In this document: positions 25,900-34,303 of the stretch, piece by piece
Position numbering within the stretch: position 1 is the stretch's first letter
Layout: each line of letters opens with the position of its first letter
Source of the DNA: an uncultured Lachnospiraceae bacterium
GTDB taxonomy: Bacteria > Bacillota > Clostridia > Lachnospirales > Lachnospiraceae
NCBI GenBank assembly: GCA_905201915.1
Contig: CAJKQE010000017.1
Span: 1 to 35,474, forward strand
Length of the DNA stretch: 35,474 nt
Direction of reading: 5' to 3'
Made by a program: the position numbers and the translations under genes
Notes under the pieces: model-generated
What the model saw: the letters and a program-made list of their open reading frames with translations, nothing else
Database searches by the model: none
What the model was told of the DNA's origin: nothing

Positions 25900-26636
25900 T
25901 GTGACCTGAAGAACACTTTGGACGAGTACCGGGGTATATCAGAAGATGGAGATTGATCGATTTGCAGACATTTTCTATTCCTCCAAGGAGCAGTCCGGCG
26001 GCGATTTGGGCAAGCTCCAGGGCACCATCCGCCCGGCGTTGGATCGTTTCGAGGTACTGGAGGAAGAAAAGCAAGAGCTGTTCAAGCCTACTCTAGCCCG
26101 ATTTAACCGTATCTATGTCTTCATCATGCAAGTCTGCCGCTTATTTGATAAAGATATCCACAAGTTCAGTGTGTATTCCTTTATACCATATTGCCCAAAG
26201 GCGGACGAGATAAGGTCTATGTGGATTGCAAGGTGCTGCTGGAGTATTATCGTTTGGAAAAGGACTTCGAGGGCGGAATACAACTGGAGAGCGCCCCGGA
26301 GGGCTTCTACCTAATTACTGGAGAGGCTGGCCGAAAAGAAAAAGAAGCGTGATCCTCTGTTCTCATTGACAAAATCAATGAGAAGTAAAGCACCAACTTC
26401 ACCGAGATGGGCAACGACTATGCTACTCAGGACAAGTGGTACAGCTATGCCCCAAATAACGGCTGCAAGACCTTTATGCTGCTGTTTGAGAAGGACTTTA
26501 CCAACACGGCTGCCCTCACTATAAGCAAAATGAGGACTTTTTTGTAAAGATGTTTTCGGATCCGGACATGATGCGTCAGGTCATGGAGACGGTTGATACG
26601 GTGTTGTATGAGAGGCTGAGAGATCAAAAAGGATAA
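25900..26636 (+). pseudogene. Decayed C-terminal fragment of a second hsdR
   Basis: Several frames together spell a type I HsdR C-terminus: LKNTLDEYR, MEIDRFADIFYSSKEQSGGD, LGKLQGTIRPALDRF, FNRIYVFIMQVCRLFDKDIH, KVYVDCKVLLEYYRLEKDFE, DKWYSYAPNN, KTFMLLFEKDF, and FFVKMFSDPDMMRQVMETVD then VLYERLRDQ. At least three frameshifts and in-frame stops break it. It is more GC-rich than its surroundings and differs in sequence from the intact HsdR C-terminus, so it came from another system. It begins directly after copy A of the right-end repeat. Confidence 0.8.
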
Positions 26637-26688
26637 CAAAATTGGTGAGGAGTATAAGTTAAGCTTGTTTGTAGATAGGAGGTATAAT

Positions 26689-27180
26689 ATGGCTAGAAGA
26701 GTGTTTTTTAGTTTTCATTATGATAATGATATAAATCGTTCGATGACGGTACGAAATAGCTGGGTCACTCAGGGAAAGGACGCCGCTGGGTTCATTGATA
26801 AAGCAGAATTTGAACAGATAAAACGGCAAGGGGATGAAGCAGTTCATCGTTGGATTGATCGACAATTAGAAGGTACTTCGGTAACAGTTGTTTTAATTGG
26901 TTCTGAAACACTAAGTCGCCCATTTGTACAATATGAAATCTGTAAAAGTTTGCAAAGAGGAAATGCAGTTATTGGTGTTCGCATAGACGGCATTAGGGAT
27001 ATGAGAACTTTAAAGACTTCGTATAGAGGAAATGTACATACTATCATTGGATATTATCATAATGGAGCACCTGCGTATTTTGACAATATTTGCGATGAAA
27101 TTTATGATTATATCGCCAATAATGGTTATGCTAATCTTGGTATATGGATTGAAACTGCCGCAAGAGCTCATGGAAAATAA
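26689..27180 (+). CDS. TIR-like (DUF1863/MTH538, ThsB-like) protein
   Basis: A 163-aa protein of the MTH538 TIR-like family. The N-terminus RRVFFSFHYDNDINRSMTVR is followed by WVTQGKDAAGF, EGTSVTVVLIGSETLSRPFV and QYEICKSLQRGNAVIGVRID. From memory, this matches the Thoeris ThsB pattern (VFFSFHY.., SVTCVLIGSQT, YEIMKSI). In Thoeris, ThsB senses phage and makes a nucleotide signal for an effector. ATG 26689 follows AGGAGG by six bases. No ThsA (SIR2/SLOG or Macro) gene is adjacent; instead a three-TM protein gene follows after 18 bp. Confidence 0.85.
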   Translation: MARRVFFSFHYDNDINRSMTVRNSWVTQGKDAAGFIDKAEFEQIKRQGDEAVHRWIDRQLEGTSVTVVLIGSETLSRPFVQYEICKSLQRGNAVIGVRIDGIRDMRTLKTSYRGNVHTIIGYYHNGAPAYFDNICDEIYDYIANNGYANLGIWIETAARAHGK

Positions 27181-27198
27181 TCGAAGGGATGTTACTCT

Positions 27199-27606
27199 AT
27201 GGAGAAAAAAATAAATCATTTAGAAATGATCCAAGGTATCATAAACCGAATGGCATCTAATTCTTTTGCACTAAAAGGCTGGGCAGTCACTCTTATAGCA
27301 GGCATTTTTGCTTTAGCGGGAAAAGATGCAGATAAAATGTATTTTCTTGTGGCATATATTCCTATAATTATATTCTGGGGATTAGATTCTTACTATTTAC
27401 TTCAGGAACGGTTATATCGAGCCTTATATGATAAGGTGAGGCTTTTACCAGAAGAGAAAATTGATTTTTCTATGAAAGTGTTGTCAAGAGAATTTATGGA
27501 TAAAAGTTGTTCTTTTCTGAGTTGCCTTTTTTCAAAAACGGAAATTTGGTTTTATTGTCCGCTAGCGGTAGTATCTACAGGTATAATTATTATCACACAT
27601 ATTTAA
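27199..27606 (+). CDS. Three-TM membrane protein paired with the TIR-like gene
   Basis: A 135-aa protein with predicted membrane helices at about residues 24-41, 47-68 and 115-134 and a basic/acidic linker (RALYDKVRLLPEEKIDFSMK) between the second and third. No enzymatic or ligand-binding domain is recognisable. The gene is 18 bp after the TIR-like gene, with a weak ribosome site (GAAGGGA). The pairing suggests a membrane effector opened by a TIR-derived signal or by direct contact. That is inference. I recall similar membrane proteins beside TIR-like genes but cannot confirm it here. Confidence 0.75.
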   Translation: MEKKINHLEMIQGIINRMASNSFALKGWAVTLIAGIFALAGKDADKMYFLVAYIPIIIFWGLDSYYLLQERLYRALYDKVRLLPEEKIDFSMKVLSREFMDKSCSFLSCLFSKTEIWFYCPLAVVSTGIIIITHI

Positions 27607-27936
27607 TCCGATTTGGTGTAGAAAAGCAATGATTAACGTGCTATAACACCTTTAAGCCACCAAATCGTGCATCTCAAGCAAAACCCGTGATAGGATTGGC
27701 TTGGATAGATTTTTGATAGAAAAACTCCGAATATACTTTAGGATAAGGGTAATCTGTATCAAATAAAACCATGACGAATCAAATCCACTATGCAAAAAGT
27801 TTAGAACTAGATTTAACTCGGCGATACAGAATAATAGCAGTAATTTAAATATAGAAAATAAATTACTGAGAATAGATTTGCCAAGGATAAATTCTGCAGA
27901 GCGTTCATAGATAATAAATATCATTTTCTACAGAAG

Positions 27937-27975
27937 CAGGGGATACCGTATTTTGCGGTACCTCCTGTATTTTCC
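27937..27975 (+). terminator. Terminator-like hairpin
   Basis: caggggataccg (27937-27948) pairs with cggtacctcctg (27956-27967) apart from a G-U and a mismatch, around a tattttg loop, and is followed by tattttcc. It may insulate the three-gene operon downstream from the TIR cassette. Confidence 0.55.
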
Positions 27976-28182
27976 AACGCTTAGTTGTTTTTTATTTGCT
28001 TAATCTATATATCCTGCTTTCTTTTTTGTAGTAATACAATGATAGCTGCATCTCATGTGATCAAGGTGAGTATCATGTTGAAATTTTCAAGATAAATAAA
28101 GCACTATATTTTCACAATAATCCTGATGCATTCAAAATAAATAGAAAAGCGATTTTTCACACTATCGAAGTTGAAAAAAACA

Positions 28183-28191
28183 TGCTATAAT
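28183..28191 (+). promoter_or_regulatory. Extended -10 promoter of the alpha-CTD/ParB/SNF2 operon
   Basis: TGCTATAAT is an extended -10 element with a consensus hexamer (28186-28191), about 50 bp before the start codon. No good -35 box stands 17 bp upstream; TTGAAA at 28171-28176 is too close. Confidence 0.6.
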
Positions 28192-28239
28192 ATTTTATTA
28201 TAATAAAAATAAAATCGAAAAGAAAACGAAGGAGTTGCA

Positions 28240-30954
28240 ATGCCTTACATTATGAGAAATGATGATATTTCCGCATTGCCTTTATCCGTTCGCTCACAAA
28301 ACTGCCTGCGGAGTGCCGATATTCATACAATCGGCGCAATGATGGATTATCCAATAGATGAACTTATAAATATCCGCAACATGGGAAAAAAGAGCATTGA
28401 AGAAATCCAGTCCTTCATTCAAGCATTGAGCGAAGGGACTGGTGAATTTGTGTTGGTCGAAGAGGGCGACGATTCCGTTATAAATTCATCTGCTTTTCAA
28501 AAGAATCAAGATAGTGCCGTCACTGTTTTTCTTGATGCAACTGGTTCTGTTATCCAAGACATTCCTATAAAGGATCTTCCACTGTCTGTCAGAGCTAGAA
28601 ACAGCTTGACTCATAACGGATATGAGTTTGCTTCTCAATTAGTGGGTATCACTTGCGATGAGTTGATGAAGCTACAAAATGTGGGAAAGAAAACCGCCGA
28701 AGAAGTACTCACATATATAGAAAAAATTTCTATCAAACATGAAACAGAAACTCCTGCTATGGAAATCATAGGTTCTGACAGTGTAACTGATTTGATAGCG
28801 GAAATGCATGCTGCCTACGGCCAAGAGAAAAATATTTGGCTGAGGGAGATACTAGCCATTAAGGCACAGTTTCCTGAAGCAATGGGGGAAACACTGGTTT
28901 ATCGTCTTTATGATAATGTGTTTGTACGTGCCACAGTCAAAGCAAAAATTCTAAAAATTGCGGAAGAAAGTGGGGACAAAATTTCCAAAGCAACATTGGA
29001 AGCATACTTGCCACAGCATTTAAGCAATACAACTATTCTCGATGAAATTTTATTAGAGCTCGAATCTATTTCTGCGATTCAAATAGGAGAGATTACGATT
29101 TATCGTCAATATCCTTCTATCGTTCAGTATATCGCACAATTACCAAATGATCGTGAAAGACAAGTGCTACAGGCACGACTGGATGGTAAGACACTCCAAG
29201 AAATTGGAGACCAGTATGGTATTACACGAGAAAGAGTTCGCCAACTTACACAAAGGGAACTAAAGAAGAAACCTCATTTGAGCGAGGATAAATATATATA
29301 CATTTATGAGCATTACGACATTTCTCTGGAGGATTTCATACTTGCATTTGGTGAACCATCAGAAACATATTATTATCTGGAAATGATTTGCCAAACTAAT
29401 CGTTCTAAAAGAAAGCGATTGGAAGAAATTTTGACTGATACTCTAATTACTCCTGAATACAGAAAGAAAGCGGAGCGAGCAATTTATAAGCAGTATGTTT
29501 CTGCTGATGGTATGCGTGTTAAAATGACACGCTCTACACTGGTCAAACATTTCATTAAAATCTATTGCAAGAATTTGACGGATTATGATGTCTTCTACCA
29601 GCAATATCATGAATGGCTGAATACATTGGGGATAGGGGATAATCCTTCCCTTGCGATTGAATTTCGCACATATGAAAACAAACTAAACCAATGCGATTAT
29701 GTTCTATGGAATCAGTGGCGTAGCTTTAGATACTACAATATTTCAGAACATGATTTTCGAGAAATGCTCTTAATGCTTGATCTGGAGCAGTTTGAAGATA
29801 CCGAGTTTTCTACGCTGAAGCTGTTCAGAGACTTCCCAGACTTGATGCAACAGTATGACATCCATGATGAATATGAATTGCACAATCTTCTAAAAAAGAT
29901 TTGGCCTGCGGAAAATAGCAGCGTGAAGTTCAAAAAAATGCCTACTATTGAAGTAGGAAGCGCAGATGTTTCAAATCAGGTAACATCGCTACTTCTCCAA
30001 TATGCGCCAATCAGTATTGATGATTTAGCTATTCGTTATGAAGAGGAATATGGCGTAAAGGCATCATCGGTAAAATCAAATCATTTTGGTGTGATAAATA
30101 ATTACTGCCATAAAGGCTTGTATTCTGTTGATTATGCTGCCCTGCCTTCTATTCAGTTTGATCGACTTAAATCTGTTTTAGAACGTGATTTTTACACCAT
30201 TCAGAATGTAAAAAGGTTGTATAAGCAAGAATTTCCTAATTCTGAAGATTCATTACTCAATCCGTATACATTGAAAACTTTGGGCTTTCATGTTTATACC
30301 GGGTATTCTGGCTATATTATAAAAAACACGTTTTCAAGTGCAACAGACTATTTTCGTTCAATGTTGACTCAAAATGATATTGTGGATATGAACGACTATG
30401 ACGACGCAATTAGAAATATTGTAACTTATAACAGAGAACAAAGCAAACTTCGTGGCACATATGAGATTGTAGAATTTTCTCCACTACAGTACATCAATAT
30501 TCGCAGGTTAAATGAAGCTGGTATCACTAAAGAATATTTAAAAACTTATTGTAATGTTGTTGCCCGCCATTATGAAAAAGGGGAATATTTTACTGTTACT
30601 TCTTTAAGAAAAGAGGGGTTTTCGCATGAAATAGACGATCTTGGATTTGACGAATGGTTCTACTCTTCCATATTGCTTGAAGATAGACAAGATTTTTCTT
30701 ATCAAAGAATTGGCGGAACGCATATATTTCTGCGTGGGAAAACAGATGCAAACTTAGGTGGAATGCTGGTTTGGATTCTGGAAAAGTACCAAAAAATTGA
30801 TCTTTATGATTTAATTGATTTTCTGGTAAACCATTATGGCATTAGAATTCCCAAGGAAAAGCTCCGCAGCATTATTGATGGCACAGATCTTTACTATGAT
30901 TCTATTATGGAATCGGTGTATATTGACTATGATACATATTTTGAGGAGATATAA
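28240..30954 (+). CDS. 904-aa protein with RNA polymerase alpha-CTD-like and sigma-region-4-like domains
   Basis: Residues 8-63 (ISALPLSVRSQNCLRS.., ELINIRNMGKKSIEEIQ) and 108-165 (IKDLPLSVRARNSLTHNG.., LMKLQNVGKKTAEEVL) are two helix-hairpin-helix domains of the RNA polymerase alpha C-terminal type. Around 303-345, DRERQVLQARLDGKTLQEIG and ITRERVRQLTQREL form a sigma-70 region-4-like helix-turn-helix. The remaining ~550 residues are not recognised. These domains bind DNA or the transcription machinery, so a sensor or DNA-recognition role is plausible. AAGGAG precedes ATG 28240. The stop is followed after 2 bp by the ParB-like gene. Confidence 0.85.
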   Translation: MPYIMRNDDISALPLSVRSQNCLRSADIHTIGAMMDYPIDELINIRNMGKKSIEEIQSFIQALSEGTGEFVLVEEGDDSVINSSAFQKNQDSAVTVFLDATGSVIQDIPIKDLPLSVRARNSLTHNGYEFASQLVGITCDELMKLQNVGKKTAEEVLTYIEKISIKHETETPAMEIIGSDSVTDLIAEMHAAYGQEKNIWLREILAIKAQFPEAMGETLVYRLYDNVFVRATVKAKILKIAEESGDKISKATLEAYLPQHLSNTTILDEILLELESISAIQIGEITIYRQYPSIVQYIAQLPNDRERQVLQARLDGKTLQEIGDQYGITRERVRQLTQRELKKKPHLSEDKYIYIYEHYDISLEDFILAFGEPSETYYYLEMICQTNRSKRKRLEEILTDTLITPEYRKKAERAIYKQYVSADGMRVKMTRSTLVKHFIKIYCKNLTDYDVFYQQYHEWLNTLGIGDNPSLAIEFRTYENKLNQCDYVLWNQWRSFRYYNISEHDFREMLLMLDLEQFEDTEFSTLKLFRDFPDLMQQYDIHDEYELHNLLKKIWPAENSSVKFKKMPTIEVGSADVSNQVTSLLLQYAPISIDDLAIRYEEEYGVKASSVKSNHFGVINNYCHKGLYSVDYAALPSIQFDRLKSVLERDFYTIQNVKRLYKQEFPNSEDSLLNPYTLKTLGFHVYTGYSGYIIKNTFSSATDYFRSMLTQNDIVDMNDYDDAIRNIVTYNREQSKLRGTYEIVEFSPLQYINIRRLNEAGITKEYLKTYCNVVARHYEKGEYFTVTSLRKEGFSHEIDDLGFDEWFYSSILLEDRQDFSYQRIGGTHIFLRGKTDANLGGMLVWILEKYQKIDLYDLIDFLVNHYGIRIPKEKLRSIIDGTDLYYDSIMESVYIDYDTYFEEI

Positions 30955-30956
30955 TT

Positions 30957-32165
30957 ATGAATTTGTTAAAAGAAGGCACTGAACAACAAGCAGTTGTAAA
31001 AACAACTTTGACAAGAAAATTGACAGTTGATGGTTTAACAAAGGCATATCCTGTTTATAAAGTCCGCCTGGATTGCTTGTTCTATAATGATCAAAACGAC
31101 CGTATTGCCACATGGATCAGCCAATATAAAGCACAGAACGAAGGGAAAGCCCCTGATAGTACCGACAGAGAAAACTACAATAATATTATTGAACAGTTTA
31201 TTGTTGAAAGTAATTCTGATGCAATCCGCAAAACGCAGAATAACATTGAAATGGTTGACCAGAGAGAACCAGGTGTTGTTTTGGCTGATGGCAGAATTAT
31301 CGATGGAAATCGTCGGTTTACTTGTTTGCGACGGCTGGCGGTAAAAAACGATCGTTTTGGCTACTTTGAAACTGTAATTCTTGACCGAAACATTGAAAAT
31401 AGTGCAAAGCAGATTAAAATGTTGGAGCTTTCCATTCAGCATGGTGAAGAAAGTAAGGTAGATTATAATCCTGTTGACCGTCTGGTTGGTATTTATAATG
31501 ATATTATCTCTACACAATTACTTTCCATCGAAGAATACGCCAAAAGCACCAATGAATCCGAAAATGAAGTTAAAAAGCGAGTTGAGGTTTCCAAGCTGAT
31601 GGTGGAGTTTCTTGAATTCATTAATGCTCCTGAACAGTTTTACATTGCTCGTGATTTGCAGCTGTATTATCCTCTGGAAGAACTGATGAAGCTGATTAAG
31701 AAATGTCGTATTGAAGACGAAATCGAAGATTTAAAGATTGCTGCTTTCACCAATATCTTGATGCAAACTTCCGGCGATATGACTCGTTTCATTCGCCATA
31801 TCAAAGCAATTGTTGGTACGGAATATCAGGAAGAATTCTTTGAAGATCAAAAAGAAATTGCTACGAAAGTCGTTGATATACTCCCCGAACAAGGTAAGGT
31901 AACCACTACTACAATTCGTGAGGTTATTCGTTCTAACGATGAAATTGTTCAGGAATTGGAACGTTCCATGGAAAAGACGCTGACCAAAGTAAAGAAAAAC
32001 GAAACTAAAAACAGACCCATTCAGCTGGCGGAAAAGGCAACCACATTCCTTGAGGGTATTGACACAAATATTCTTTTGAAGATGAATGATAGTGAATTAC
32101 GGCGTTTGGATCGCCAGCTTGATAAATTGGAACAGACCATCGCTAAAATTCGGGAGAATTTGTGA
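30957..32165 (+). CDS. ParB/Srx-like protein of the three-gene operon
   Basis: This 402-aa protein has a ParB-like core: GVVLADGRIIDGNRRFTCLR, with the D116-G-N-R-R120 box in place of the usual GxHR motif of partition ParB. The following MLELSIQHGEESKVDYNPVD corresponds to the ParB segment after that box, and EEYAKSTNESENEVKKRVEV to its helix-turn-helix. The C-terminal ~150 residues are helical and end in a coiled coil. ParB folds bind CTP or act as nucleases in various families; which applies here is unknown. It starts 2 bp after the previous stop and overlaps the next gene at TGATG. Confidence 0.85.
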   Translation: MNLLKEGTEQQAVVKTTLTRKLTVDGLTKAYPVYKVRLDCLFYNDQNDRIATWISQYKAQNEGKAPDSTDRENYNNIIEQFIVESNSDAIRKTQNNIEMVDQREPGVVLADGRIIDGNRRFTCLRRLAVKNDRFGYFETVILDRNIENSAKQIKMLELSIQHGEESKVDYNPVDRLVGIYNDIISTQLLSIEEYAKSTNESENEVKKRVEVSKLMVEFLEFINAPEQFYIARDLQLYYPLEELMKLIKKCRIEDEIEDLKIAAFTNILMQTSGDMTRFIRHIKAIVGTEYQEEFFEDQKEIATKVVDILPEQGKVTTTTIREVIRSNDEIVQELERSMEKTLTKVKKNETKNRPIQLAEKATTFLEGIDTNILLKMNDSELRRLDRQLDKLEQTIAKIRENL

Positions 32166-34027
32166 TGTGGGAACTGGATTATGATGGTGCATTGTTTCTT
32201 CGCATTCCAATAGATTCGACCAGCAGTTTTCAAAGCAGTGGCTTTTATAAATTGTCCTTGCGGCGTTATGTGTGCGAAGTTCTTCCAGGATTGGTTCGAT
32301 TTAAGCCTGCGTTGACCTATTTAGATTATAAAAAGATCATTTCCCTATGCCAAAAGCAAGCAGATAAATATAGCTTTTTACTTATTGTGCATGATACACT
32401 TTGTGACTACATAGAGAGTCGAGAACTACACATTGGTGTTCGTTCTCGTTTGGGTGTAGAGCTGAAAGAGCATCATCCAAAACTCCAGGAGCGTTTTGAA
32501 AGTTATCGTTCAATCGTCGATGGAGAAATGGCGAGAAAATTGCGAGAACGGCAGATGTGGGATTCTTTCTTTATGTGCGCTATGCAGAAATCCGCAAACT
32601 TTTCTGTTCCTGGCTCTGGTAAAACTGCTTCTGTTTTGGGTATGTATGCCTATCTTCGCAATAAAGAGCTTGTCAAAAGAATCCTTGTTATTTGCCCAAA
32701 GAATGCTTTTGGATCTTGGATAGATGAATTTTCCGTTTGCTTCAATGGCATTGAATCCTTGCGAGTGCTAAACATTCATAGCACTGTGTACAAAAATACA
32801 AAACAGCGGAATGTAGCCTTGCAGTATGACTCTGGAAGAAGCAATCTGATTCTTGTGAATTATGAATCTGTAGGAGGCGTTTTGGACTCGTTGGTTCAGC
32901 TTGTAGATAAGCAGACTCTTCTCGTTTTCGATGAAGTTCATAAGGTCAAGCGTATCAATGGTGAGTATGCTGAAAATGCTTTGCGGTTATCCCGTGAAGC
33001 CTATTATGTCGTAGCAATGACAGGAACACCTATTCCTAATTCATATACAGACATTTACAACCTGTTGCACATTCTGTTTCCCTATGAGTACAATGAATTT
33101 TTTGATTTCAGTGTTCCGATGCTTCGCAATCCGAGAGCAGTCGATATAGCAGCTATCAATGATAAATTGCACCCCTTTTTTTGTCGAACCACCAAAGAAC
33201 AGTTAGGTGTTCCAAAAGCAAACAAGGACATTCTCTGCGTAGCGGAGGCAACATCTGAAGAGAACCAACTTCTGCGTATTTTGCAAATGAAATATCGCAA
33301 AAATAAACTGGCTTTGCTTATTAGAATCCTTCAAATGGAAAGTGATCCAAAGTTGCTGCTTCAATCTCTTGATTTTGCGGACTTTACTTATTTGTTAGAT
33401 GATTCTGTAGATGCTTCCGAAATTGACTATGCCGATTATAGCGCTGAAGTCAAAGATTTGATTGATTCCTGTGGTAGAACGACAAAGTTCAACCGCTGTG
33501 TTGAGCTTGCAGATACCTTGGCAAAGCAGAATAAGCCTACCATTATTTGGTGCATATTTGTCAACTCCATTAAAAGTCTTTCGCAAGTGTTGGAGGAAAG
33601 AGGGATTCGAACACGCTGCATTTATGGTGAAGTGCCATTAGAGGCTCGGCAGGAAATTTTATCTGATTTTCGAAGCGGGAAAATTCAGGTTTTGTTGACC
33701 AATCCGCATACACTGGCGGAATCTGTGTCATTACATAATGTTTGCCATGATGCAATATATTTTGAATACACCTATAATCTGGTTCATCTATTGCAATCCA
33801 AGGATCGTATTCATCGATTGGGCTTACCAGATGCTCAATATACACAGTATTTTTATCATCAGTTATCCTATCAAACAGAAAATGGCCCTTGGTCTTTAGG
33901 GGAAGCGGTCTACAATCGCCTGCAGGAGAAGGAAAAAACCATGCTGGATGCCATTGACAATCACACACTCGAAGTAATGCCAACCAGCAACGAAGATCTA
34001 GAGATCATATTTTCAAAACTATTTTAG
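32165..34027 (+). CDS. SNF2/DEAD-type helicase of the three-gene operon
   Basis: A 620-aa superfamily 2 ATPase. Walker A is SVPGSGKTASVLGMY near residue 147, motif II LLVFDEVHKV near 255 and motif III MTGTPIPNS near 285. The second RecA domain runs from KPTIIWCIFVNSIKSL through LLTNPHTLAESVSLHNV to motif VI LLQSKDRIHRLG. This is the Swi2/Snf2 arrangement, so ATP-driven translocation on double-stranded DNA is likely. The ~140-residue N-terminal region is not recognised. I choose ATG 32165, within the TGATG overlap with the ParB-like gene and eight bases after GGGAG; a GTG at 32162 is also in frame. Confidence 0.88.
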   Translation: MWELDYDGALFLRIPIDSTSSFQSSGFYKLSLRRYVCEVLPGLVRFKPALTYLDYKKIISLCQKQADKYSFLLIVHDTLCDYIESRELHIGVRSRLGVELKEHHPKLQERFESYRSIVDGEMARKLRERQMWDSFFMCAMQKSANFSVPGSGKTASVLGMYAYLRNKELVKRILVICPKNAFGSWIDEFSVCFNGIESLRVLNIHSTVYKNTKQRNVALQYDSGRSNLILVNYESVGGVLDSLVQLVDKQTLLVFDEVHKVKRINGEYAENALRLSREAYYVVAMTGTPIPNSYTDIYNLLHILFPYEYNEFFDFSVPMLRNPRAVDIAAINDKLHPFFCRTTKEQLGVPKANKDILCVAEATSEENQLLRILQMKYRKNKLALLIRILQMESDPKLLLQSLDFADFTYLLDDSVDASEIDYADYSAEVKDLIDSCGRTTKFNRCVELADTLAKQNKPTIIWCIFVNSIKSLSQVLEERGIRTRCIYGEVPLEARQEILSDFRSGKIQVLLTNPHTLAESVSLHNVCHDAIYFEYTYNLVHLLQSKDRIHRLGLPDAQYTQYFYHQLSYQTENGPWSLGEAVYNRLQEKEKTMLDAIDNHTLEVMPTSNEDLEIIFSKLF

Positions 34028-34201
34028 AGACTGTTTTAAAGTCTACATAAAGTAGAAAAACTGATATAAGATAGACAGAAGAGAAGAAAATAACAATAAA
34101 AATGGAACGAAGGAGTTTGTTTGCGCACTGTTTGCGTTAGAAGAATCGGTATGTGCAACCCTCCTTTTTACGTGATATTTTGGGCGTCCAGCTATTCAAA
34201 T
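34027..34201 (+). repeat. Copy B of the right-end sequence, adjoining attR
   Basis: 175 bp beginning at the helicase stop codon and running into the att core; it matches 25731-25893 closely. It contains two tgtttgcg(t/c) words (34118-34126 and 34129-34137), 11 bp apart, comparable with the pair at 492-510 beside the left end. It probably holds the integrase arm sites of the right end. No gene lies in 34028-34303. Confidence 0.85.
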
Positions 34202-34216
34202 CTGGTTGTCGCCTCT
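34195..34216. other. attR: right 22-bp direct repeat of the element
   Basis: Identical over 22 bp to 407-428 (3' end of tRNA-Cys) and in the same orientation. To its right lie a tRNA-type terminator and ordinary chromosomal genes; to its left lies island DNA. Confidence 0.92.
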
Positions 34217-34217
34217 A

Positions 34218-34247
34218 AAGAGTTCTTGATTTTCAAGGACTTTTTTT
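34218..34247 (+). terminator. Original terminator of the tRNA cluster, displaced by the element
   Basis: agttcttg (34220-34227) pairs with caaggact (34233-34240, one G-U pair) around a tttt-type loop and is followed by a T-run. It lies immediately right of attR, where the DNA that followed tRNA-Cys before integration is expected. Confidence 0.8.
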
Positions 34248-34303
34248 ATTTCTCAATGTATGCTAGCTTTTGACAGTGATTTTTCCGCAGGGAGGAAATT
34301 CTT

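Larger units (their letters stand above)
27607..28239. other. Gene-free 630-bp AT-rich region between two cassettes
   Basis: No supportable gene. Visible structure: a perfect 10-bp inverted repeat cgatttggtg/caccaaatcg (27609-27618 with 27658-27667), a terminator-like hairpin (27937-27967) and an extended -10 promoter (28183-28191). A minus-strand open frame at 27652-27924 lacks a ribosome site. The segment may hold remains of a lost gene. Confidence 0.5.

Noticed and set aside
25946..26314. Open frame of 122 codons taken as an independent gene
   Set aside because: Its content is one in-frame stretch of the decayed hsdR fragment, and the last ~40 codons are out of frame with the ancestral reading.
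27652..27924. Minus-strand open frame of 90 codons with hydrophobic stretches
   Set aside because: No ribosome site and no recognised domain. Its C-terminal SKPILSRVLLEMHDLV looks protein-like but could not be tied to any family.
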